Shown: positions 15,458-22,686 of the stretch, piece after piece | Layout: the number at the start of each line of letters is the position of its first letter | How positions within the stretch are numbered: the first letter of the stretch is position 1 | Assembly (NCBI GenBank): GCA_015063885.1 | Contig: SVTH01000003.1 | Span: 124,001 to 188,000, forward strand | Origin: Oscillospiraceae bacterium | GTDB taxonomy: Bacteria; Bacillota; Clostridia; Oscillospirales; CAG-382 | Direction: 5' to 3' | DNA: 64,000 nucleotides | Position numbers and translations under genes: made by a program | The notes under the pieces: generated by a model | Databases searched by the model: none | What the model was told of the DNA's origin: nothing | The model's input: only the letters and a program-made list of their open reading frames with translations

Positions 15458-18082
15458 GTGAATTTTTTGAAACGGATCATCTGTTTGCTGCTAACCTTGA
15501 CCCTTCTGCTCTGCGCCTGCGGAGAAACGGCGGAGAATACCTCCTCTCTCCCCGGAGCGGAAAGCAGTGGCGAATCCTCCATGGAGGAAAGCGAGGTCAG
15601 CACGGTGTTTGAAGAAAATGAGCTCATCGGGGAGATCCACGCCTGTCTCACCGGAGAGGCTCCCGACCGTACCATGCTTGCCAAAAACCTCTTTGCCGAT
15701 GCAAGCTACACCTTCAGCACCGACGCCAACGAGAGTTATACCGACCCCGATATGAAGAAGCTGAACGACGGCAACAAGCAGGATCTCTTTGACAAGTACA
15801 GCTGGGTAGGCTTCTCGGGCGGTGCCGTCCCCAAGATCACCTTTGACTTGGGGGAGGGAGAACACGCCCTGGCAGACGTAGAGATCAACATGCTCCGCCA
15901 GGTGGATTACGGCATTGAGCTCCCCGACAGCGTGATCCTTTCCGTTTCCGAGGACGGAAAAGAGTTTGTGGATCTCTCTACCCTGAAATCCCCCTCCGAC
16001 GTAGGAGAAGGGAACGTGTTCGTCTACCGCTTTGCTCTGCCCGTGACGGTTTCCGCAAGATATATCCGTCTCACCTTCCGCAGAAAGGCACAGAACTTCC
16101 TGTTCCTCGACGAGATCACAGGATACGAATACTGCGAGGACGGCACCCTGGATCCATCCACGGGAAGCTCCACCGCAGAGGCGGAGATGGTGTTTGACTA
16201 TTACGAATACGATCTGAAAAAAGACGTTACCGTAGCGGTCAGCCCCTCCGACAGCGACTACAATACCCGTCAGAACCTGGCCCTTCTGGAGGGCGTGGAG
16301 GTCAATGCCAAGCATTTTGATCCCTTTGATCCGTCCCACACCGCCTCCAACACCGACAAGGCGGGTCTTGCCAAGCTGATCGACGGTGAGAAGGCTGCAA
16401 AGGCGGCCTATTCCGACCCCGCCTTCGTCCGTTTCTACCGCGGCTGCGGACGGCATATCGTGGTGGATCTGGGCAACGAGATGGCGGTGGATTCCGTGGA
16501 AGCGGAGTTTTTGAACAAGGTCAGCGTGGGCATTGGGGTGCCCCCCGCGGTGATGGTCAGCGTCAGCAACGACGGCGAGAGCTGGATCACCGTCTACGGC
16601 GGCTCCACCATGGAATACGGCAGTAAGGAGGACTGTCTCCACACCGTTTCCGCCGTCTTTAAGGAGACCTATCGGGCACGGTATATCCGCATTTCCTTCG
16701 TCACCGTGCCGGAAAACAATACCTCCTCCAACGTGTATCTTTCCGAGATCGAAGTCTGGGGTAAGAAGAACGCGGAGAACGTCCCCGAGGCGCAGGACGA
16801 CCCCTCCATCGTCATGGGGCGTTACCCCGATATCGAGGATTTGGGCTGTAACAACGTGCTTCTGGCCGCGGTGAACGGCAACGCCAAGGAGAATCCCACC
16901 CGCAATCTGGACGTTGCAGGCGCCTTGAAGCACCAGGCGTATTTGGACGAGCAGGGCAATATTCTGGACACCTTCTACGATTCCGTGCTGTTCTGCCCCT
17001 CCAACAGCTTCCCCTTCACCTCCGACGTGAAGGCCAATGCGGATCTCTACCGCGCCGATATGTTTACGGAAGGGCTGAACCTTTACGCCTGGGACGAGGC
17101 GGCACGGCAGGTACAGGAAGCCATCCCCGGTACGGCGGACGCCACCGTTTGGCTGAACCTGATGTGTCCCAACAGCCGGCAGACCTGTCCCGACCTGGAC
17201 GGGGACGGCAAAGCGGAGGATCTTTCCACCGTGGAGGGTCAGCTTGCCTATCTGAAATACCAGGTGGACGAATATCTGAAGGCCTGGGAGAAAGCGGACT
17301 TTGAGCATATCTCCCTGCTGGGCTTCTACTGGAACAACGAGACCATCCACAAGGATAACCTGGCCATGGAAAAGGCCGTCATCGGCGGGATCAACGCCTA
17401 TATTCACGAAAAAGGCTACAAGAGCTTCTGGTGCCCCTATTACAGTGCCTACGGCACCTGGCTGTGGCAGGAGCTTGGCTTCGACGTGGCCTGCCTCCAG
17501 CCCAACTATATGTTCTACGTCACAGAGCCCACCCGCTTGACCAGCACCGCCGATACGGCGCTGATCTACGGTATGTGCGTGGAGATCGAGATCGAGGTGG
17601 TCAGCGGTGAAGGCTCCGTGGGCAAATACCGTGAATACCTCCGTGAGGGCTTTGACAGCGGCTATATGCACTCCGTGAAGCTGTACTACGTCAGCGGCAC
17701 TCCCAGCGCCATCGCCTCCGCTTACGATTCCAAGGATCCCCTGGCTCACTCCGTGTACGAGGACACCTACCTGTACGCCAAGGAAAAGCTTGACGAAAGC
17801 TACAACAAGGGCAGTGCCGTTTCCATGGATGATATCAAGGATATCGCCTTGCAGGTGGTTCATGGCAAAAAGGCGGAGTTCGACCTGGCACTTCCCGACG
17901 GAGTGAAGGCACGGATCATGGAAAGCACGGTGTACGGCACCTTCCGGCTGGATCTTTCCGGCAAGGGCTATTACCGGGCCATGAAGGGCTTCCGCGGGGA
18001 GGACAAAGTGGTTTTGGAGCTTTACGACACCGCAGGAAACAAAAAAACCGTCACCATTGCGGTGACGGTTACGGAAGAATAA
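15458..18082 (+). CDS. DUF4855 lipoprotein with two discoidin-like domains
   Basis: About 874 residues. GTG 15458 is chosen as the start (AAAGG upstream); TTG 15467 is also possible. The signal peptide ends LLLCAC (lipobox), then a Ser/Glu linker. Two F5/8-type-C-like regions follow (about 60-230, with WVGFSGGAVPKITFDLG and ARYIRLTF; and about 300-440, with HIVVDLG and ARYIRISF). From about 445 comes a DUF4855 domain (GRYPDIEDLGCNNVLLAAVN, TFYDSVLF, LLGFYWNNE, FWCPYY, QPNYMF), and then a short beta-rich C-terminal domain. DUF4855 has the look of a TIM-barrel glycosidase, and discoidin domains usually bind glycans, so a surface polysaccharide-active role is likely but not proven. A smaller relative is encoded at 48948-51032. 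Confidence 0.85.
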   Translation: MNFLKRIICLLLTLTLLLCACGETAENTSSLPGAESSGESSMEESEVSTVFEENELIGEIHACLTGEAPDRTMLAKNLFADASYTFSTDANESYTDPDMKKLNDGNKQDLFDKYSWVGFSGGAVPKITFDLGEGEHALADVEINMLRQVDYGIELPDSVILSVSEDGKEFVDLSTLKSPSDVGEGNVFVYRFALPVTVSARYIRLTFRRKAQNFLFLDEITGYEYCEDGTLDPSTGSSTAEAEMVFDYYEYDLKKDVTVAVSPSDSDYNTRQNLALLEGVEVNAKHFDPFDPSHTASNTDKAGLAKLIDGEKAAKAAYSDPAFVRFYRGCGRHIVVDLGNEMAVDSVEAEFLNKVSVGIGVPPAVMVSVSNDGESWITVYGGSTMEYGSKEDCLHTVSAVFKETYRARYIRISFVTVPENNTSSNVYLSEIEVWGKKNAENVPEAQDDPSIVMGRYPDIEDLGCNNVLLAAVNGNAKENPTRNLDVAGALKHQAYLDEQGNILDTFYDSVLFCPSNSFPFTSDVKANADLYRADMFTEGLNLYAWDEAARQVQEAIPGTADATVWLNLMCPNSRQTCPDLDGDGKAEDLSTVEGQLAYLKYQVDEYLKAWEKADFEHISLLGFYWNNETIHKDNLAMEKAVIGGINAYIHEKGYKSFWCPYYSAYGTWLWQELGFDVACLQPNYMFYVTEPTRLTSTADTALIYGMCVEIEIEVVSGEGSVGKYREYLREGFDSGYMHSVKLYYVSGTPSAIASAYDSKDPLAHSVYEDTYLYAKEKLDESYNKGSAVSMDDIKDIALQVVHGKKAEFDLALPDGVKARIMESTVYGTFRLDLSGKGYYRAMKGFRGEDKVVLELYDTAGNKKTVTIAVTVTEE

Positions 18083-18965
18083 CTGATCCGTGTATGGAAA
18101 CGCCTTGCGAAAGCAGGGCGTTTTTTCCGTGAGACAACGTTTCTGCGGAGGGGATCCATTTCTCGCGGGATGTATCCTCCATCCCCGCCGCCCTTGATTT
18201 GGCGCCGCCGTAGGGGTGGTAGGGCAACAGCTCGACGACGTCGCAGTTTTGCAGGCTGTGGAAAAGCTTTGCCACGGCGTTATAATGGGTGTCATCGGTG
18301 TTCACGCCGTTTACCAGTATACAGCGCAGGCGGGTCTTACCGCCCAAGGCATCCACCATACGAAGATTTTCCAAAATATGCTGATTGGAGACCCCCGTAT
18401 ACGCTTTATGCCGCAAGTCGTCGGTGTCCTTCACGTCCCAAAGGAACAGATCCACCAAGGGAACGGCTTTTTCCAAAAGGGCAGGCGAAACGTACCCGCA
18501 GGTCTCCACGGCGGTGGAGATGCCCTGTTCCTTGCAAAGCGTCAAAAGCTCCAAGACCGCTTCTCCCTGCAGGAAGGGCTCGCCCCCGGAAAGGGTGACC
18601 CCGCCTCCGTTTTGGTAGAAGGGTGCGTCCCTTTGGATCACCTCCAAAAGCTCCACGGGGGTCATCTCCTTGCCGCAAAGGGACAAGGCTCCCGTGGGAC
18701 AAAGGGAGGTGCAATCCCCGCAGGCAACGCAGTTTTCCCGCCGCAGGGTGTGAATGCTTTCAAACCCGTGTACCCCCTGAGGGCATTCCCCGCAGGAACG
18801 GCAGGCAATACATTTTTTCGCTTCGAACAAAAGCTGTGAAGCGGGGCTTTGGGTCTCGGGGTTGTGGCACCAGGCGCAACGCAGGGGACAGCCCTTGAAG
18901 AAGATCACCGTCCGTACCCCGGGCCCGTCGTGCATACAGAACCTTTGGATCTCCGCTACCTTCAT
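18069..18965 (-). CDS. Glycyl radical enzyme activating enzyme (radical SAM)
   Basis: 298 residues. CPLRCAWC gives the radical-SAM CxxxCxxC at Cys26, Cys30 and Cys33, preceded by MHDGPGVRTVIFFKGC, typical of PFL activases. An insert with two 4Fe-4S ferredoxin clusters follows (CIACRSCGEC and CVACGDCTSLCP, about 52-92), as in activases of the larger GREs (glycerol dehydratase or benzylsuccinate synthase type). SGGEP is the SAM-binding motif. It cleaves S-adenosylmethionine to place a glycyl radical on the partner enzyme, whose gene overlaps it by four bases. The 3' end overlaps the converging DUF4855 gene by 14 nt. Confidence 0.95.
   Translation of the reverse strand: MKVAEIQRFCMHDGPGVRTVIFFKGCPLRCAWCHNPETQSPASQLLFEAKKCIACRSCGECPQGVHGFESIHTLRRENCVACGDCTSLCPTGALSLCGKEMTPVELLEVIQRDAPFYQNGGGVTLSGGEPFLQGEAVLELLTLCKEQGISTAVETCGYVSPALLEKAVPLVDLFLWDVKDTDDLRHKAYTGVSNQHILENLRMVDALGGKTRLRCILVNGVNTDDTHYNAVAKLFHSLQNCDVVELLPYHPYGGAKSRAAGMEDTSREKWIPSAETLSHGKNALLSQGVSIHGSVILP
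18096..18128 (+). terminator. Terminator of the DUF4855 lipoprotein gene
   Basis: AACGCC (18099-18104) and GGCGTT (18117-18122) close a loop of TTGCGAAAGCAG and are followed by six T's. The hairpin lies inside the 3' end of the converging activase gene. Confidence 0.7.
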
Positions 18966-21079
18966 GAGTGCTCCTCCGTTTGGGCGATGATCATGTCCTG
19001 CCAGCCCCGATCCAGGGTCACGAAGCGGGCGTTCCAGCCGGAGACCCGCACGGAAAGGGTATCGTAGGCCTCAGGGTGGGCCTGTGCCTCTCTCAGAATG
19101 GCCCCATCCGCCACGTCAAGCTGGAGGAAGAAGCCGCCCAAAGTTACAAAGCCCTGCATAAGCGCCATGATGGCAAAAAGACCGTCCTCCCCCTTCACGG
19201 CGGAGGGCAGCAGCTTCAGATCCAAGGCCGCACCGGTGGTCATTTCCCTAAGGTCGATCTTGCAATAGGAACGGATCACGGCGGTGGCGCCCTCCTTGTC
19301 CGTCCCGGGGGTGGGAGAGCAATTCCCCGCCAGCACCTCCCCCGCTTTTCTGCCGTAGGGAGTGGCTGTGCGGCGGGGCGCCCATTCCAATTGTCTGCCG
19401 AAGGTGCTGATCCCGGGAGGGGTTCCGTAGCCGCATCTCCCCTCCTGCCTGCGGCAGATGGCGGCAAACTCCTTTGCCAGGGAGACGGCGATCGTGTCGC
19501 ATTCGTCGTTGTCGTTGCCGAAATAGGTGTAGCGGCTTTGCACGTACCGCCGTAACACCTCTTCCCCTTCCCAGTCCTTTGCCAAAACGGAAAGAAGCTG
19601 CGGCAGGGTGCATTTTCGTTCTTCATAGACCAGCTTGCGGATGGCGTACAGGCTGTTCACCGTGTCCCCAAAGCCCCCAAAGTGAGGGGAACGGATATTG
19701 TAAACGGCGCCGCCGCGGAAATAAGGGAGTCCCGCGGAAATACAACCGCCCTCAAACAGGGAGATCACCGTGGAGGGCGTCCAATCGCACCAGCGCCATC
19801 TGCCCAAGTCGTCCTTCCCCGGCGTTTCATAGCAATGACGCTCCACGATCCCCGCCACGGCGGATTCCAGATCGGCCAGGTAGGCTTGATAGAGGGCTTC
19901 GTAGGTGGCAAAATCCGCCCCGGGCTGCAGGGTCTTCTGCTGTAATACCTGCAAGCCGTCGAAGGGGTCGTACCCGAAATTGGTCTTCCCGGGGATCTGC
20001 ACCTCCCAACAGCCGTCGTTGGCAAACTTCCAGACCTCCTCCTTGGGGTAGCCGTAGGCCAAAAGGCTTTGGTAGATCAGCTCCTCGTTGTATACCGCCA
20101 GGACGCCGCCTCCGTAGCGGATGACCTCCGCCATACGACGCAGAAGCTTTTGGGGCGTGCCCTTATGCAACCGCAGGGTGGTGGGGAAATCTCCGATGCC
20201 CAATTCCTCGATCACGTCCAGCACCAGGTAGGTGACGTGGTTGGTGATGTCCTTCCCTTCCCCGTCTCTGCCCCCGATCACCAGGTTTTGGTAATGCTGG
20301 GCGTCCCCGCTTCCGTAATTGCCCCCGCAGATCCATTCACAGCCCTTGATGAAGAAGTGGGCAAGAAGCTCCCTCGCTTCCTCCATGGTGAGCCTGCCTT
20401 CCGCCAGGTCACGGTCCAAAAAGTCTCCCAACAGCCAGTCGATCCTGCCGATGCCGGGCCAGTTGCCGCAAAGCCGCTGGAAGGCGAAAGCAAACCAAAT
20501 GCTCTGCAAGGCCTCCCGAAAGGTTGCGGGCACGCCGAAGGGCACCTTGGAAAGAACTTGGTAATTCTCCTCGTATCCCGCCTCTCTCAGAGCCTCCAGG
20601 TATCTGCCGTGCCAAAGGGCGAAGCTGTCCAGGCAGGAAAGACAGCTCTGCAGGAAGGGCTCCCTGTCCGTGCCTCTGTGGCGTTCCAGAGACGCCAGAA
20701 CGTCCTCGCGGATGCCGCCTATTCCACGCCTCACCACCGTCTCAAAATCCGTTGTAAGGTGGCTGACGGCGTAAAACACCGTCTTCCCTTCAAAGGAGGC
20801 GGGAACGTGGTGGCGGATGGCCTCCCCCAGGGTGGCACTGCCGCTGAGCTTTTCCCCCTCGCAGATCCGCAAGGGCGCATGGAGACAGATCTCACGGATG
20901 GCGAGATCGTATTTTTCCGGCTCGGTCAGCGCCGCAAAGTTCTCCACGTGATCCAGGGAGACCGTGGGCGTTGCCGCCGTCTCTTTGCCGTAACGGCAAT
21001 GCAAGGAGTCGTATGCGAACTTGCGGGTAGCGTCACTCAAACGGACGGGGCGTTTGCCGAAGGCAGAATAGAATTCCAT
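18962..21079 (-). CDS. Glycyl radical enzyme of the PFL family, substrate unknown
   Basis: 705 residues, shorter than most PFL and diol/choline GREs (about 750-850). The C-terminal glycyl loop VRVSGWNARF carries Gly681, the radical site. The active-site Cys is Cys357 in NDGCWEV; the following Trp-Glu keeps the C-x-E pattern of dehydratase and lyase GREs. Both radical residues are thus present and the enzyme should be active. It is neither classical pyruvate formate-lyase (which has adjacent Cys-Cys) nor any subclass I can name. It lies between a Gfo/Idh oxidoreductase and its own activase, which hints at sugar, polyol or inositol-derived substrates. Confidence 0.88.
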   Translation of the reverse strand: MEFYSAFGKRPVRLSDATRKFAYDSLHCRYGKETAATPTVSLDHVENFAALTEPEKYDLAIREICLHAPLRICEGEKLSGSATLGEAIRHHVPASFEGKTVFYAVSHLTTDFETVVRRGIGGIREDVLASLERHRGTDREPFLQSCLSCLDSFALWHGRYLEALREAGYEENYQVLSKVPFGVPATFREALQSIWFAFAFQRLCGNWPGIGRIDWLLGDFLDRDLAEGRLTMEEARELLAHFFIKGCEWICGGNYGSGDAQHYQNLVIGGRDGEGKDITNHVTYLVLDVIEELGIGDFPTTLRLHKGTPQKLLRRMAEVIRYGGGVLAVYNEELIYQSLLAYGYPKEEVWKFANDGCWEVQIPGKTNFGYDPFDGLQVLQQKTLQPGADFATYEALYQAYLADLESAVAGIVERHCYETPGKDDLGRWRWCDWTPSTVISLFEGGCISAGLPYFRGGAVYNIRSPHFGGFGDTVNSLYAIRKLVYEERKCTLPQLLSVLAKDWEGEEVLRRYVQSRYTYFGNDNDECDTIAVSLAKEFAAICRRQEGRCGYGTPPGISTFGRQLEWAPRRTATPYGRKAGEVLAGNCSPTPGTDKEGATAVIRSYCKIDLREMTTGAALDLKLLPSAVKGEDGLFAIMALMQGFVTLGGFFLQLDVADGAILREAQAHPEAYDTLSVRVSGWNARFVTLDRGWQDMIIAQTEEHS

Positions 21080-21090
21080 AAAAGAACCTC

Positions 21091-21132
21091 AAAATGAGCA
21101 AAGGGCCATCCCGCAGGACAGCCCTTTTCACA
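21091..21132 (-). promoter_or_regulatory. Hairpin between the Gfo/Idh and glycyl radical enzyme genes
   Basis: AAAGGGC and GCCCTTT flank an imperfect inner stem, followed in the minus direction by GCTCATTTTGAGG. It lacks a long T-run, so it may weaken rather than stop readthrough, or shape the mRNA end. No separate promoter for the glycyl radical enzyme gene was seen. Confidence 0.45.
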
Positions 21133-21142
21133 GACGATAAAA

Positions 21143-22207
21143 TTAACCCAGGATAACTTCCTTGCCGGACTCGGAGGAATCGTACATAGCCTGCATCATC
21201 TCTGCCGTCTTGATAACGGTGTCGATGTGAGAAGGCAGCTTCTCGCCGGTCTTGATGCAGTTGATAAAGCCGTCGATCTCCTTCTGGAACATGGGCTCAT
21301 CCTTGTACTTGGGCTTGAAGTTCACCAAACTGCCGCAAGCGGTGGTGTAAACGGTGAAGTCGCCGCCGTAGTTCAGTCTTGCGCCGCCCTTGGTGCCCAG
21401 GAAGTCGATATAGCTTTCGTTAACGCCCAGGTTCTGCGCCCAAGCGCCGTTGAAGGTGATGGTGGGGCCGTCGGTGCGAACGAAGCCGGTTACGAAGTCA
21501 TCAACGTCGTAGGTACCGTTCAGATCCTTGGTATCCTCAGCCCACATGCCTTCGTATACGTAGTTGGGCATATCTACGCCCAGCTTGCTGTACGCCTTGG
21601 CGGAGACGGAGGTAGCCTTGGGGTCGCCGGTGCAGTACATCACGATATCCAGGTAGTGTACGCCCCAGTCGATGAGAACGCCGCCGCCGGAGATCTCCTT
21701 GGTGGTGAAGGCACCGCCGAGACCGGGGATGGAACGCTGAGAACGGAAGCAAACGTAAACGTGGTAGATCTCGCCCAGCTCGCCGGACTGAATGATCTCA
21801 CGGAGACGGTTCACGGCGGAGTTGAAACGGTTGACCACGCCGATGTTCAGAACCTTGCCGGACTCGTGCTGAGCCTGCTGCATTGCCAGAGCCTCGGAAT
21901 AAACGCGGGCTGCGGGCTTCTCGCAAAGAACGTTCTTGCCTGCCTTCAAAGCGTCGATGGTGATGAAGGCGTGCATCTTGTTGGGAGTACAAACGGATAC
22001 TGCCTCGATCTCGGGATCGTTCAGAACAACGTGGTAATCCTCAACTGCGGTGCCGCAACCGTACTTCTCTACGCACTTCTCTGCCTTGTGGAGCAGGATG
22101 TCGCAGAAATACTTGATCTCAACTTCCTCGTTCTTCATATAAGCGGGGATGTGAGCACTGTTGGCGATCGTACCGCAACCGATGATCGCAATCTTCATTT
22201 TTGCCAT
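21143..22207 (-). CDS. Gfo/Idh/MocA-family oxidoreductase
   Basis: 354 residues from ATG 22207 (GGAGGTTACC upstream). The N-terminal Rossmann fold begins KIAIIGCGTIANSAHIPAY (GxGxxA/G NAD(P) motif). CEKPAAR near residue 100 holds the conserved Lys of the EKP motif, and GGGVLIDWGVHYLDIVMY holds the catalytic His region. Family members oxidise or epimerise sugars, inositols and sugar acids with NAD(P). It has its own promoter and is probably first in a transcript with the glycyl radical enzyme and activase, separated by a hairpin. Codon choice looks biased towards a small set of codons, as in well-expressed genes. Confidence 0.92.
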   Translation of the reverse strand: MAKMKIAIIGCGTIANSAHIPAYMKNEEVEIKYFCDILLHKAEKCVEKYGCGTAVEDYHVVLNDPEIEAVSVCTPNKMHAFITIDALKAGKNVLCEKPAARVYSEALAMQQAQHESGKVLNIGVVNRFNSAVNRLREIIQSGELGEIYHVYVCFRSQRSIPGLGGAFTTKEISGGGVLIDWGVHYLDIVMYCTGDPKATSVSAKAYSKLGVDMPNYVYEGMWAEDTKDLNGTYDVDDFVTGFVRTDGPTITFNGAWAQNLGVNESYIDFLGTKGGARLNYGGDFTVYTTACGSLVNFKPKYKDEPMFQKEIDGFINCIKTGEKLPSHIDTVIKTAEMMQAMYDSSESGKEVILG

Positions 22208-22268
22208 AGTGGGTAACCTCCGAAAATGATTGAATTTCAAGATTTTATTGGGTTTTCACCTTATTTGC

Positions 22269-22297
22269 ATATTACCATATTCTATTCCGTTTTGCAA
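22269..22297 (-). promoter_or_regulatory. Promoter of the Gfo/Idh-glycyl radical enzyme operon
   Basis: Minus strand TTGCAA (22292-22297), 17 bp, TAATAT (22269-22274). Confidence 0.7.
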
Positions 22298-22326
22298 GAG
22301 ATTTTCAAAAAAAATTCAAAAAGCTC

Positions 22327-22355
22327 TTGACAAATCCACCATGCTCTGCTATAAT
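22327..22355 (+). promoter_or_regulatory. Consensus promoter of the T-box leader
   Basis: TTGACA (22327-22332), 17-bp spacer, TATAAT (22350-22355): a full sigma-A consensus. Expression should be set by the leader downstream rather than by promoter strength. Confidence 0.92.
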
Positions 22356-22360
22356 CCCTA

Positions 22361-22640
22361 ACATCAAAAGCATGGAAGTGGAACAAGCGTCCGTTTTCCC
22401 TTTTCAGAGAGCCGTCGGTTGGTGCGAGACGGTATGGGGCCGGAATGCGAACTCACCACAGAGCTTTCCTTTCGAACCGGGGCATCGTGCCCTTCAGTAG
22501 GGAGTGAACGGGTTTCTCACCGTGATCAGGAGAACCGATTGCTGGATCGGTGTTGCATTTTTTTGCAATTTTCATAGGTTACGTGTTTTTTCCCTGATGG
22601 CTCTGTCGGTGTATCCATGCCCGATAGGGTTATTTTTGTT
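22361..22640 (+). ncRNA. T-box riboswitch leader, candidate leucine (CUC) specifier
   Basis: A ~325-nt leader separates the promoter from the ATG at 22687. Stem I carries the two interlocking T-loop sequences, AGAGAGCC and GGTTGGTGCGA, closed by CCGTC/GACGG. The specifier loop lies between GTGG/CCAC (22378-22381 with 22456-22459) and an upper stem; its 3' strand reads GAA-CTC-A, putting CUC (Leu) at 22452-22454 before the usual purine. A stem II pseudoknot-like region follows (GAACGG and CCGTGATC near 22506-22526). A candidate UGGC acceptor-binding site (22598-22601) leads into the terminator. UGGC would not pair perfectly with tRNA-Leu (A73), so the tRNA identity is less sure than the T-box itself. 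Confidence 0.78.
22601..22640 (+). terminator. Conditional terminator of the T-box leader
   Basis: CTCTGTCGG (22601-22609) pairs with CCGATAGGG (22621-22629) over nine positions including two G-U pairs, loop of 11 nt, then TTATTTTTGTTTT. Its left arm overlaps the putative antiterminator, as expected for a T-box switch. Confidence 0.7.
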
Positions 22641-22686
22641 TTCCTTGCTTTTGCTCTACATTTTTCCGGGAAAGGAACAGCCTACC

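Noticed and set aside
15491..18295. 934-codon open frame on the minus strand
   Set aside because: It lies antisense to the DUF4855 lipoprotein gene, has low-complexity Gly/Val/His-rich product and no ribosome site; the plus-strand gene has a signal peptide and recognisable domains.
22542..22575. ACCGAT/ATCGGT hairpin with T-run in the leader, considered as the T-box terminator
   Set aside because: The nine-pair stem at 22601-22629 with its longer T-tract and overlap with a UGG element fits better. The upstream hairpin may be stem III.
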